In this document: positions 1 to 8,216 of the stretch, piece by piece
Numbering within the stretch: the first letter of the stretch is position 1
Layout of the letters: each line of letters opens with the position of its first letter
NCBI GenBank assembly: GCA_022579005.1
Contig: MU401954.1
Coordinates: 1 to 14,188 of the forward strand
Reading direction: 5' to 3'
DNA: 14,188 nucleotides
Source of the DNA: Poronia punctata
Taxonomy: Eukaryota; Ascomycota; Sordariomycetes; Xylariales; Xylariaceae
Notes under the pieces: model-generated
What the model was told of the DNA's origin: nothing
Seen by the model: the letters and a program-made list of their open reading frames with translations, nothing else
Database searches by the model: none
Made by a program: the position numbers and the translations under genes

Positions 1-2339
1 TAAATATAAAAATTTAATATAATAAAATAAAAATATATTATAAATATAATATAAGTAATAAAGTATATTTAAAACTTTATAAAAAATATTATTTTTTTAA
101 AAAAACTACTTTATAAATAGTTATAATAAAAAGTTAAGCTTTTAACTATAATTTATAAAGTAAAAAACTTTATATATAAACTAAACTTTTTATAATATTA
201 AAAAATATATAAAGTTATATTTATTATATACTTATACTTAGTATTAAAAAAACAAAATTTATTTTATAAACAAAAACTAGTTTTAAAACAAATTTATATA
301 AATAAAAACAATATTAAATAAAAATCTTATAAAATTAAAAAGCTTATAGTTTATAAAATAAATAAAATTAAAGCCTATATAATACTAAAATACTTAGTTT
401 ACTAAAAAAATACTTATTAATTTATAATTTATAGTACTTTAAAAAAAGTTTAATATAAAATATAAGCAAGTTAGTAAATAAATATAATATAATATACTTT
501 TTTACGCTATAAAAATTAAAAAGCACTATTAAAAAATATATATTTTATAATTTTAACTTATTAAACTAATTAAATTTAAATAAATAAAAGTTAATATAAG
601 CTATTTTTAAAGCTAATATATAAGTATATATATTATAATAAAAAAAAATATAAGTATATTATAAATTTTACTAAAAAAGAAAAAAATATAAAATTAAATA
701 TTTTTATACTAGCTTATTATATATTTAATTTAAAGCTTTATATTTTAACTATATTTTACTACTATTTTTAATATATAACTATATTTTATAGTTAATATAA
801 ATATAATAATTAAAAAATCTAGTATTATATTTTTAAATACTTAATTTTTATAAGCAATAAATATAAAAGTTACTTTAAACTTTTAAGCAAAGTATAACTA
901 AGTATATATAAAAGTTAATTTAGTATATATAATAATGCTTTAAAAAACTTTAACTATTATTATAACTTTATTAAAAAAACGTAATATATATTTAAATAAT
1001 TATTTTAAAATTAATAAAAACAAATATAATATAAACTAAGCGTTTTTTAAATATTAAATTTAAGTAACTAAAAATATTAGCTTTAAACTATATATAAAAT
1101 TAATAATAATTATAATATATTTTATAACTTATAAGCTAAAAGCTAAATAATTTAATAATTTACTATAAACTATAATTATTAAAAAACTAAACTAAGCACT
1201 TATTAAAAGCAATAAACTTAAATAAGCAAACAACGCTTAAATCTTATAGCTAATATTTAACTTTAAAAAATTAAAAGCTTTAAAAATTATAAAAAATTAT
1301 ATAAACAGTTTAAGCATAATGCTTAAAAATATTTAAACAAAACTAACTAATATAAGCTTACTTTAGCTACTTAAAAACTTTAAGCGACGTATAATTTTTA
1401 AATATTAAAAATAGTAAGCAAACTACTAAAAATTTAAATATTACTTAGTAGTACTTATAATATTAAGTTTAAAAATAATTTAAAATAAGCTAACTACTAA
1501 GCTATTAACTACTAAGTTAAAAATAAAAATAAATAATAAAAAATTATTAAAACTAAGTTAAATAACTTTTATAAAAAAAAAAAAAAGCATAAAAGAGCTT
1601 TACTAAAAAACTTAAACTTTTTAATAAAATTAAATTTTTTTTTAAAAAAAAACTTTAAGTTATAAAAACAATTATAAAAAATAAAGTAAAAATTAACTTA
1701 ATAGCAATAACTAGCAAGTATAAATTAAAAAAAGCAGCTATAAAACTATTATAAATTTTAGTATTATTATATAAAAAAAAGTATAAAGTATATAAAAAAA
1801 CTAAGCTTAATTTTAAAAACACTAAAGCATTTAAAAAATATAATAATAACTATATTAATTTATAAGCTAAATATATACTTAAATAAAAATTAAATATACT
1901 TATTTTAGTATTAGTAGTAAAAGTTTTTAATAATTTTATTTAAAAATATAAAAATGCTTTAAATAAAGTTATAAAATATATTAACAAATTTATAAAATAT
2001 ATAACTAATATAAATATAACTATTATAAAATTAAAAACTTAAATTTAAAAGCTTAAAAATGTACTAGCTAATAAGCATACTTAAAACAAAGCACAAAATT
2101 ATATAAAATTTAAAGAAAAAAACTAAAAACAATAAATAAACCCTTTATAAAAATTAAACTAATCTTTTAAAGTTAAATTATTAGTATACTTTTAAACAAA
2201 ATTTTAAAAATTACAATATATAGCTTTTATAAACAATAGCTTTTTAGCTTTTATAAACGCTAAATATAATAAAAAAGATAATATAAAAACAAAAACGTTT
2301 TTATTTTTTTTTTAAAAAAAGCAGTATTAATAAGTTTAT
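1..2339. other. RIP-degraded AT-rich tract, no gene
   Basis: No reading frame of useful length survives on either strand. The tract is almost all A and T. The remaining C and G sit mainly in AGC, GCT, ACT and AGT contexts, while CpA, TpG and CpG are scarce and TpA is very common. This is the pattern RIP leaves in repeated DNA. By length, the gag, protease and integrase parts and the 5' LTR of the copia element recognised at 3958-5276 could lie in this tract and the next ones, but I could not identify any of their motifs. Around 1950-2130 the plus strand reads as a Lys/Asn-rich, possibly helical stretch; this is too vague to name. Confidence 0.7.
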
Positions 2340-3060
2340 AAACTATCTATATAACATAGCTATTTAGTAAATCTTATTACATAACCTAAAGTTACAAAAC
2401 CTTAAATAAATCTTAAAATAAAACCTCTAAATTTATAAACCTACCTAGTTTTTTAATTAATTTATTTTTTATATCTTAGATCCTAGGGTCCTTAGTGCTA
2501 TTATTAAAAGTATACTAATATATAAACTTAAAATAAAAAAGCTTTTAAAATAATATAATAGCAATTACTTAGTAAAAGGCTTAATAAAATAATAATATTA
2601 AAAAAACCAAATACTAAAAATAAGGTTATAAAATTAAAAAAAACGTATAAAGCAAGATATATGCTAATAAGTTAATAAAAAACAGCTTTTAAAATATAAT
2701 AAAGCAATTTAATTAAAAAAATTAAAAAGTAGGCTAATTAGCAAATATACTTATAAATACTAAAATTGCTAAAAACTAGCAACTTAAAAAAAGAAGCAGT
2801 ATAACAAGGCACTTAGCTAAAAAACCTACCTGCTAAGCTACTTACGCACAAACTACATATTTGCTAAAGCTACGCTAACTAATAACTAAAGCTTTGCTAG
2901 TTATACCCTTTTTAATCTTTTTAACTAGTCTAGTTACCTACTTAGCTAACTAAAGAAAAGTTATTTAATATACCTAGTTTTTAAAATTGCTAATAACATT
3001 ACCTTATAACTACCTTATTGCTTGAACCTTTATATAATATATATAAAACTTAAATCTTTT
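2340..3060. other. Less degraded AT-rich patch
   Basis: This stretch has visibly more C and G than its surroundings, including CCT and ACC runs on the plus strand and a short near-palindromic segment at about 2481-2492 centred on CCTAGG. Several CpA and CpG dinucleotides survive near 2800-2960. No open frame or known motif was recognised. It could be a younger or shorter repeat, a fragment that met RIP less often, or single-copy DNA caught by leakage from neighbouring repeats. The edges given are approximate. Confidence 0.4.
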
Positions 3061-3957
3061 TTACTAATTATATAATTTATACTAAAAACGTAAAATTTAA
3101 TAAAAGGCTTAATAAATTAAAAAATAAAGTTTAAGTAATTAACTAAAATTTCTTTTTTAATTTTTAAATAGATTTTAAACTTTTAAGTTTAAGCTTTAAA
3201 GCATTAACTTTTATAAAGACTAAAACTAATATAAAAGCTTTAAGCACTATTTAAATATTATTAATAGTATAAATAATAAGCAAAATACTAAAAATATAGG
3301 AAACTTTAAATATAATAAAATTGATTATTTTTATATTAACTTAAAACCTTAACTTTATTTTATACTTTTATATTTACCTTTAAATGCTATAATATTTATA
3401 AAAAAGTAAAAATACTAAATTTAATAAGCATTATAATAATCTTTTACTTTACTTATATTAAAGCTAAGCAAAATTATTTACTAATAACTATTATAATAAT
3501 CTTTTGCTTTATTTTTTTAAGCTTTATTTTAAACTATTAAAATTAACCTAATAAACTTTTATTAAAGTAACTAAATAAACAAAGTGCTAAAAAGCTATAC
3601 TTAATACTAAACGCTTCTATTTGTTTTAAATTCAGGTATAAAATGATAATAAGCAAAGCTAATTAAGGTAAAGTATTAAAGCGCTTTTTATCCTACTTTA
3701 AGGCGCTTTTTAAGGATTTTTAAATTACAGCTATTATAGTTATATCTTAAAATAAAGTTATGAAATAATATTGTAATTTTTTAAAGCAAACCTTTACATT
3801 TTTACGCTTTTATAAAAAGGTTAAAGCTATTTTTTAAAAAGTAAGTTTATAAAAGCTATAAAAACTTATTTTAAACGTTATAATTAAACAAATCTTTTTA
3901 AAAAGTTACTATGCTTATAATTAAAAGTTAAATTTTAAACTATATATAAATATATAT
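3061..3957. other. RIP-degraded AT-rich tract upstream of the copia RT
   Basis: Strongly AT-rich with no open gene. It lies directly upstream of the recognised reverse transcriptase, so in a copia element it should hold the integrase and the integrase-RT linker. I could not find a convincing integrase HHCC or DDE signature. A short direct repeat, AGCGCTTTTTA near 3680-3690 and GGCGCTTTTTA near 3702-3712, lies in the middle. Confidence 0.5.
3421..3512 (+). repeat. Two-copy imperfect direct repeat, 60-bp offset
   Basis: Positions 3431-3450 and 3491-3510 match at 19 of 20 bases, offset exactly 60 bp. The one difference (A in the first copy, G in the second) is a transition. Similarity extends about 10 bases to the left and fades to the right. 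It may be an old tandem duplication inside a degraded repeat or a chance match in low-complexity sequence. Confidence 0.45.
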
Positions 3958-5276
3958 TTTAAGATTTTATAAAAAAGCTTTTACTTAAAGTATAAAGGTT
4001 AATTAGTTATATAAAAAAGGTTAATAGCTTATAAATAAATATAAAAGCATATATGATTTTATATTAATAAAGAAACTATTTAATTGTTTATAGCTATTAT
4101 AGCTAAGTTTAACTTTAAAACATAATAAATAAATCTTTTGTCAATATAATATTTTATAAAAAGATAAATAGAAAAAGGTTTTATAGCTATAAAAATAAAT
4201 CCTTATTTTAAAGCTGTTTAAAACCCTTTATAATTTATAAAAAAGATTGTATTTAAGCTAGTATTTTATAAACTATATTATTATATAAAAAATATAAATT
4301 TTATATTTATTTATATTAATAACATTATAATTATATACTAAAAGTTTTAAAAAGCAAACGCTTTTTAAAGTATTAATTAGTTAAAAAATAATAGTAACTA
4401 ATAAAAAATATAATTTAAAATAGTTTTTTAAAGTAAAAACTATTTATAACTATTAGAAAAGCTTAATTAAGCTATTTTAGTTTGCTTATATTAAAATAAT
4501 ATATAAGTTAAGTAACCTTTTTAATAAAATATTATTTATATTAGTAAAACTTATTAAACTACTTTCTTATAATATAATTACTAGTTTAAAATAAGTTCAC
4601 TATTATTAATAAAAGAATTTATTATATACGCTATAATTATTATTAAACCTAGTATAGCCTTTTTTACTTTATAGCCTTTATAATTTAATAAAATCTTTTA
4701 TATATACTAAGCTATTATTAACTAAGTGTTTAACTATTTTTATTTAAATTAACACTTTGCTTTATAATATAATAATAAAACCAAGCTTAATATAGCTAGT
4801 AATCTATTTTTTATAAATGATATTATTAATTAAAAAAGCTTATAAGCATATATAATAACTTTATTTAAAAGCTTTAATAGCTAGTAAGCTAATAAACAAA
4901 AATAGTTACTACTTTTACTATTAAAGCAAAGCCTCTTATATTAGCTTAAGCTATAAAAAAGGCTATCTTTCTTAGCTAGCTTGTTTATAAGCTTAATTTT
5001 AATTTAAAAACTAAGTATATTATTATTTTGTATAATAACTAATAAATAATAAAGCAAGTTAATAAAAATATTATTATAATAAATATAAACTTATAGTAAA
5101 TAAGTATATATATTTACTAGCTATAGTAAAAAGTAATTAATAAAATGCTTTAAATAGCTTATATACTTATAAATTTAATAATAATAAATAGTTTAATAAA
5201 GCTATTAATATATAAAAATTAGTTAAGCTTTATATAATAAGTTAACCTAGTTAATATAAAAGTAATTTACTTTTAA
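3958..5276 (+). pseudogene. Ty1/copia retrotransposon pol remnant (RT-RNase H)
   Basis: This is the C-terminal half of a copia polyprotein, which would have copied element RNA into DNA. Landmarks appear in order in one frame (codons starting at positions equal to 1 mod 3). They are KYKGxLVI at 3988-4011 (family KARLVVRG), AIIAKFNFKT at 4093-4122 (the segment before the copia V(N/D)AF box), YINN at 4312-4323 (the catalytic YVDD box), IYAIIIIKPSIAF at about 4624-4662 (family YAAxxTRPDIA), and ANKQ at 4888-4899 (family W(K/R)ANKQ). One nucleotide appears deleted at about 4900, and the frame then continues with VTTFTIKAK (family TVTTSTTEAE, RNase H), AIKKAIFLS, YNN, and a tail matching the copia ADGLTK region. 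It ends at TAA 5274-5276. TAA/TAG stand where Arg, Gln or Trp are expected, as RIP produces. The gene is dead. The element's true 5' limit is not determined, so the start is only where homology becomes readable. Confidence 0.88.
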
Positions 5277-5615
5277 AAATATTTTAACAAGTTATTATAA
5301 AAATATAAAAACATTAAAAAAATTAATTAATATAATAAAAATATTATACTTATAATTATAAAGCTTTATATATTATTATTTAAAAGCTTTATTTTAACTA
5401 TAAAATAATTTAATAATTTTTTTTTAAAAAAAGTATATTAAATTTAATAAGTTATAAAAAAACTAAAATTAATATAATGCTTATATAACAAAAAATCTAG
5501 CTAAAATAAAAACTATTATAAAAAAGTTTTTTTATTTATTTAATATAAAAAAACTTTATAGTAAAAAAAAGTAATAGCTTTTTATATATTATAACAAAAT
5601 AATTATACCCTTTAG
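5277..5615. other. AT-rich tract, likely 3' end of the copia element
   Basis: This holds no gene. It lies between the end of the copia pol remnant and the GC-balanced island, so it probably contains the degraded 3' untranslated part and LTR. No LTR boundary or target-site duplication could be read. A T-run followed by an A-run lies near 5417-5432. Confidence 0.45.
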
Positions 5616-5825
5616 CTATATTGCTAAGTTCTAATAGCACATTATCAATCTTAATAGTAGGACATCAGCGGTAATGCGTGATGCTTACATAAGAAAAGGC
5701 CCTGTTTGGTCTATGCTATAGTCCAGCCTTGGGCAACGTTTGAAGGCTGCAGAAAAGCTCTGTTACATATCTGCAACGATAGGGGCTGGCCCATCCGACA
5801 TAGCGTTCCTCGCTATCGTCTACCT
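5616..5825 (-). other. Left shoulder of the GC island; 3' flank of the gene
   Basis: Composition changes within about 50 bp, from nearly pure A/T before 5610 to mixed sequence by 5660, with CpA, TpG and CpG returning. This stretch is downstream of the minus-strand gene and should hold its 3' untranslated region. I saw no clear polyadenylation signal. The plus-strand open frame that crosses it is an overlap shadow with biased composition. Confidence 0.55.
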
Positions 5826-7280
5826 CTACGCTGTCTCCACTCCTCTTCTGCAAACTTCGACCTGCATTCTCGCTAACTTCGGTCGCGATCCGTCACTCTC
5901 GGCGTGGCTGAAACTCGGCGCCCTGGATATCTCTGAAGCTGTACGTTTGAGCGTTGGCAGCGGTGGCATGATATCTCCTGCTGGCGGCCTATCTTCATCC
6001 CCCCCGGCATCATCATCTAAGTTACTATCTACGTCCAATAGTGGATCGCAGTCCCAGCTGGCCTCCAAACCGTCCAGGTGACAGGGTGATCGTCGGAGGA
6101 AATGCCAAGAAAAAGTGTCATGGACCATTGCAATGTAAAGTGACTCGGCCTTGCCATTAGGATGACATACGGCACAGTATTGTCGCAGAAATGCCAGGTC
6201 ATATGGTCTACCAAGCAAGCTCGAGTCCAGGGGCCTCAGCATGGGTAGACCCTCAAGCGTCGCAGCGTCGCAAAGACGGGCTTGCAAGGGTATCCACTCT
6301 CTTCCACGGAGAAGGCTGCCAAATGCCTTCGACACGGCCCGGCTGAACGACTCGCTGTCCGTCCCGCCCACGGCGATCATTTGATGAAGTCCCCGGGACA
6401 GGCACCGTTTATACGCGTTGGTGTCCTTTTCGAATGGGAACGGCTGAGCTGCCGTTGGTAAGAGTGATACGTGCACGGTCCATGGCACTCGAATCTGGCT
6501 GGTAGTCCCGCTATCTAAAGGGGTGGGGGTAGAGCTACGTCTAGAGGGCGGCGGAGGCCGGGCCCGCAGATTGCCGCCATACTGCATTAGCCACTGCCTC
6601 TGCCAGGGTGTCGGGCTATCTTGCTCCGATCCGGATGCCGATATCCGACGCTGGCGGCGGCGGGGCCGGAACGATAGTGAACTATCCTCGAGCGCTTCGA
6701 CACGTTCTTCTAGGGCCATCGAGGCCTCATCGATATGAAAAATCCTATCATGCAACCTTTGCAGATCATCATCGTGACCGTCAAAGCGCTCGTCATATGA
6801 GAGGGTCCGATTCTCGTGGGTGGTCTGCCGCCTGTTCAGCTGATCAAAGGATATCCACATGCGGTTCACATTTCCGTAGTAGTCCTGCATTTCCTGGCCG
6901 AAGTCCCCTTTGCTCGTTTCGAATTGTTCCTCTAAGTTGCCGAGGCGCTGGACCACTCGGCCGAGGGCGCTCCCAATCCCGGCACCAAATTCGCGGTCCA
7001 GTTGTCCTTCTAAAATCTGGATACGCCGCCGAAGGTCCTCCACTTCATTCTTATCGGGCTCTGTTTTCACGTGGTAACAAGATTGGTGACCACATTGACA
7101 TGTTGCGCCAAGTGCGGAGCGGTTGAGTGTGAATCCAACGCATGCGCAGCGCTGGCCCCTGATTTCCGGGTTGAGTAGGATATATCGGCAATGACCATTG
7201 GGTAAGCTCTCCTCGTCGACCCCAGGTTCGGCCACCGAAGGCGATACTGCCCTAGGTGAAAGCGATGACCACGCGGACAT
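5826..7280 (-). CDS. Hypothetical fungal protein with Cys/His-rich N-terminal motif
   Basis: An intact, intronless frame of 484 codons. The start is well set: it is the first ATG after an in-frame TAA at 7313-7311 on the minus strand, and the context is GACC-ATG-T with A at -3. It ends at TAG 5828-5826. Residues 45-70 carry CxC-x13-CxCGHxxCxH (C45, C47, C61, C63, H65, C68, H70), which looks like a zinc-binding knuckle. Residues 75-200 are charged and helical, with probable coiled coils near 76-121 and 170-199. A basic RPRRRQRR at 205-212 resembles a nuclear localisation signal. A Ser/Pro/Arg-rich linker (213-262) leads to a globular domain (about 266-415, starting PWTVHVSLLP, with Cys 369, 372, 400 and 411), then an acidic stretch (416-430). 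There is no signal peptide or membrane segment. I recall unnamed Pezizomycotina proteins of similar build but know no function. A nuclear, nucleic-acid-linked role is inference. No RIP-type stops are present. Confidence 0.85.
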   Translation of the reverse strand: MSAWSSLSPRAVSPSVAEPGVDEESLPNGHCRYILLNPEIRGQRCACVGFTLNRSALGATCQCGHQSCYHVKTEPDKNEVEDLRRRIQILEGQLDREFGAGIGSALGRVVQRLGNLEEQFETSKGDFGQEMQDYYGNVNRMWISFDQLNRRQTTHENRTLSYDERFDGHDDDLQRLHDRIFHIDEASMALEERVEALEDSSLSFRPRRRQRRISASGSEQDSPTPWQRQWLMQYGGNLRARPPPPSRRSSTPTPLDSGTTSQIRVPWTVHVSLLPTAAQPFPFEKDTNAYKRCLSRGLHQMIAVGGTDSESFSRAVSKAFGSLLRGREWIPLQARLCDAATLEGLPMLRPLDSSLLGRPYDLAFLRQYCAVCHPNGKAESLYIAMVHDTFSWHFLRRSPCHLDGLEASWDCDPLLDVDSNLDDDAGGDEDRPPAGDIMPPLPTLKRTASEISRAPSFSHAESDGSRPKLARMQVEVCRRGVETA

Positions 7281-7602
7281 GGTCGACTCCGGTATCGCAC
7301 ACAGGCCGAGTTAATGGGTATGTGCGTTGACAGGCGGGCTATTTTGATCTAGTCTAGCCTTTATGCCTAGCTGGAGAAAGCAGCCCAACTCGTACTATCG
7401 AACAGGAGGCCAGCGAACAGGCAATGGATTTGTGGGAAATACTTGGTCCATGGAATGACAAATGCGGCACCTCTGTACCGGGAGGAAGAGGGGTTTTCTT
7501 GTTCCGTCTGGCTACGGAAGTATCGTTACTACCGGGCGGCCTCCAGTGTCAAGTAAACGGACTGGATCTTAGGGTAGAACTACGGCGCAGAACGGAGAAA
7601 TG

Positions 7603-7623
7603 AGATATCTAAGAATATATTCT
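7603..7623. promoter_or_regulatory. Pair of adjacent perfect palindromes
   Basis: AGATATCT (7603-7610) and AGAATATATTCT (7612-7623) are each perfect palindromes, separated by one base. They lie about 325 bp upstream of the gene's start codon. Paired palindromes can bind dimeric regulators, and the second contains a TATA-like core. The sequence alone does not show a function. Confidence 0.3.
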
Positions 7624-7657
7624 GAACAGTTAGGAGGAAGGCGACGAGAGGCGTTTT

Positions 7658-7670
7658 GGGGGGTGGGGGG
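7658..7670 (+). other. G-rich tract in the upstream region
   Basis: Six G, one T, six G: a 13-bp homopurine-like tract (C-rich on the gene's coding strand). C-tracts occur in fungal promoters. Only two G-runs are present, so a simple intramolecular quadruplex is not clearly supported. Confidence 0.35.
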
Positions 7671-7950
7671 CTGATAAAGCTAGAGAGACTGAGACTAAAA
7701 CTAAGAGTGAGACCGGTCAGTGTTCGATCCTTTGAGTGGGCCTAAATGGACCGGCTTTGATACCCGTGCGACAACGGGGGCTCTCAAGAAGATATACGCG
7801 GGATGTTGGGTATGTATACCCCCAGGATAGACGTTCCTGGAAAGGGTAAACAAAATGTAACGTGCAAAAGTCGGGTGACAGCTGATCAGGCTTATGAGAA
7901 GAAATGCAAATGTAGAGTAAGAGAACTAGGATAGGGAGCGGGAATATGTT

Positions 7951-8105
7951 AAAACTAATATTAGAACTAACAGGTTATTAAATAACTGTAATTAATATAA
8001 TGCCTATAGTAAAAGGGATATAGTAAAACTAATAAGTATTAAAACTAACAGGTTATAAAACCGGATAAATTTAATAAAATGTCTATATAGTAAAAAGAAT
8101 ATAGT
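7951..8105. repeat. Imperfect tandem duplication at the island edge
   Basis: Unit one (7951-8024) and unit two (8025-8105) both begin AAAACTAATA, both contain AACTAACAGGTTAT (7965-7978 and 8043-8056) and both end in a purine-rich stretch closing with ATATAGT. Clearly aligned differences include transitions (G7964/A8042, C8003/T8082, G8015/A8096, G8017/A8098), as RIP would give. The middle also has indels and transversions. The repeat sits where the GC-balanced island gives way to the AT tract. Confidence 0.65.
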
Positions 8106-8198
8106 TATAATAAAAACTAGTTTTTAAAAAATAACCTTTTATTAAAAGGGTTTTATTATTATTTATTATTAAAAAGGTTTTTAATTAAAATTAAAATT

Positions 8199-8216
8199 TA
8201 TATATATATATATATA
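8199..8216. repeat. (TA)9 microsatellite
   Basis: Nine uninterrupted TA units in the AT-rich tract just right of the island. Such runs are expected by chance and slippage in sequence of this composition. Confidence 0.8.

Larger units (their letters stand above)
7281..7950 (-). promoter_or_regulatory. Upstream region of the 484-aa gene
   Basis: About 670 bp of GC-balanced, non-coding sequence lies upstream of the minus-strand start, so it most likely holds the 5' untranslated region and promoter. On the minus strand it is pyrimidine-rich at 7717-7679 (the plus strand there is AG-rich), as in many fungal promoters. It has one CCCCT (complement of AGGGG at 7489-7493), the core of the stress response element, which may be chance. 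An upstream ATG at 7451 opens an 18-codon frame ending in TAG at 7397-7395; its context is weak (T at -3). A 6-bp inverted repeat GGGTAT-gt-ATACCC lies at 7808-7821. No transcription start can be set. Confidence 0.5.

Noticed and set aside
2770..2840. Zinc-knuckle-like reading (GHLAK-type) on the plus strand
   Set aside because: The Cys spacing does not fit CCHC even allowing RIP transitions, so gag was not called.
1..5615. Mitochondrial or protist-type AT-rich DNA
   Set aside because: A mitochondrial genome would show open frames, tRNAs or rRNA, and none was seen. CpA/TpG loss and in-frame stops within copia motifs fit RIP instead.
5277..5640. LTR ends or target-site duplication of the left copia
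   Set aside because: RIP has changed the TG...CA ends and low complexity gives many chance matches; no pair of termini could be defended.
5740..6081. Plus-strand open frame of 113 codons in the island
   Set aside because: It lies antisense to the 484-aa gene, has low-complexity Ser/Pro-rich content and no recognisable domain. The minus-strand frame is far longer with a good start context.
6029..6214. Minus-strand 61-codon frame inside the gene
   Set aside because: Short, fully nested in the 484-aa frame, no motif.
6523..7126. Two plus-strand open frames (71 and 172 codons) opposite the gene
   Set aside because: They overlap each other and the minus-strand gene in GC-rich sequence and look like antisense shadows.
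7067..7300. Minus-strand 77-codon frame overlapping the gene start
   Set aside because: It begins at GTG, not ATG, and runs inside the longer gene in another frame.
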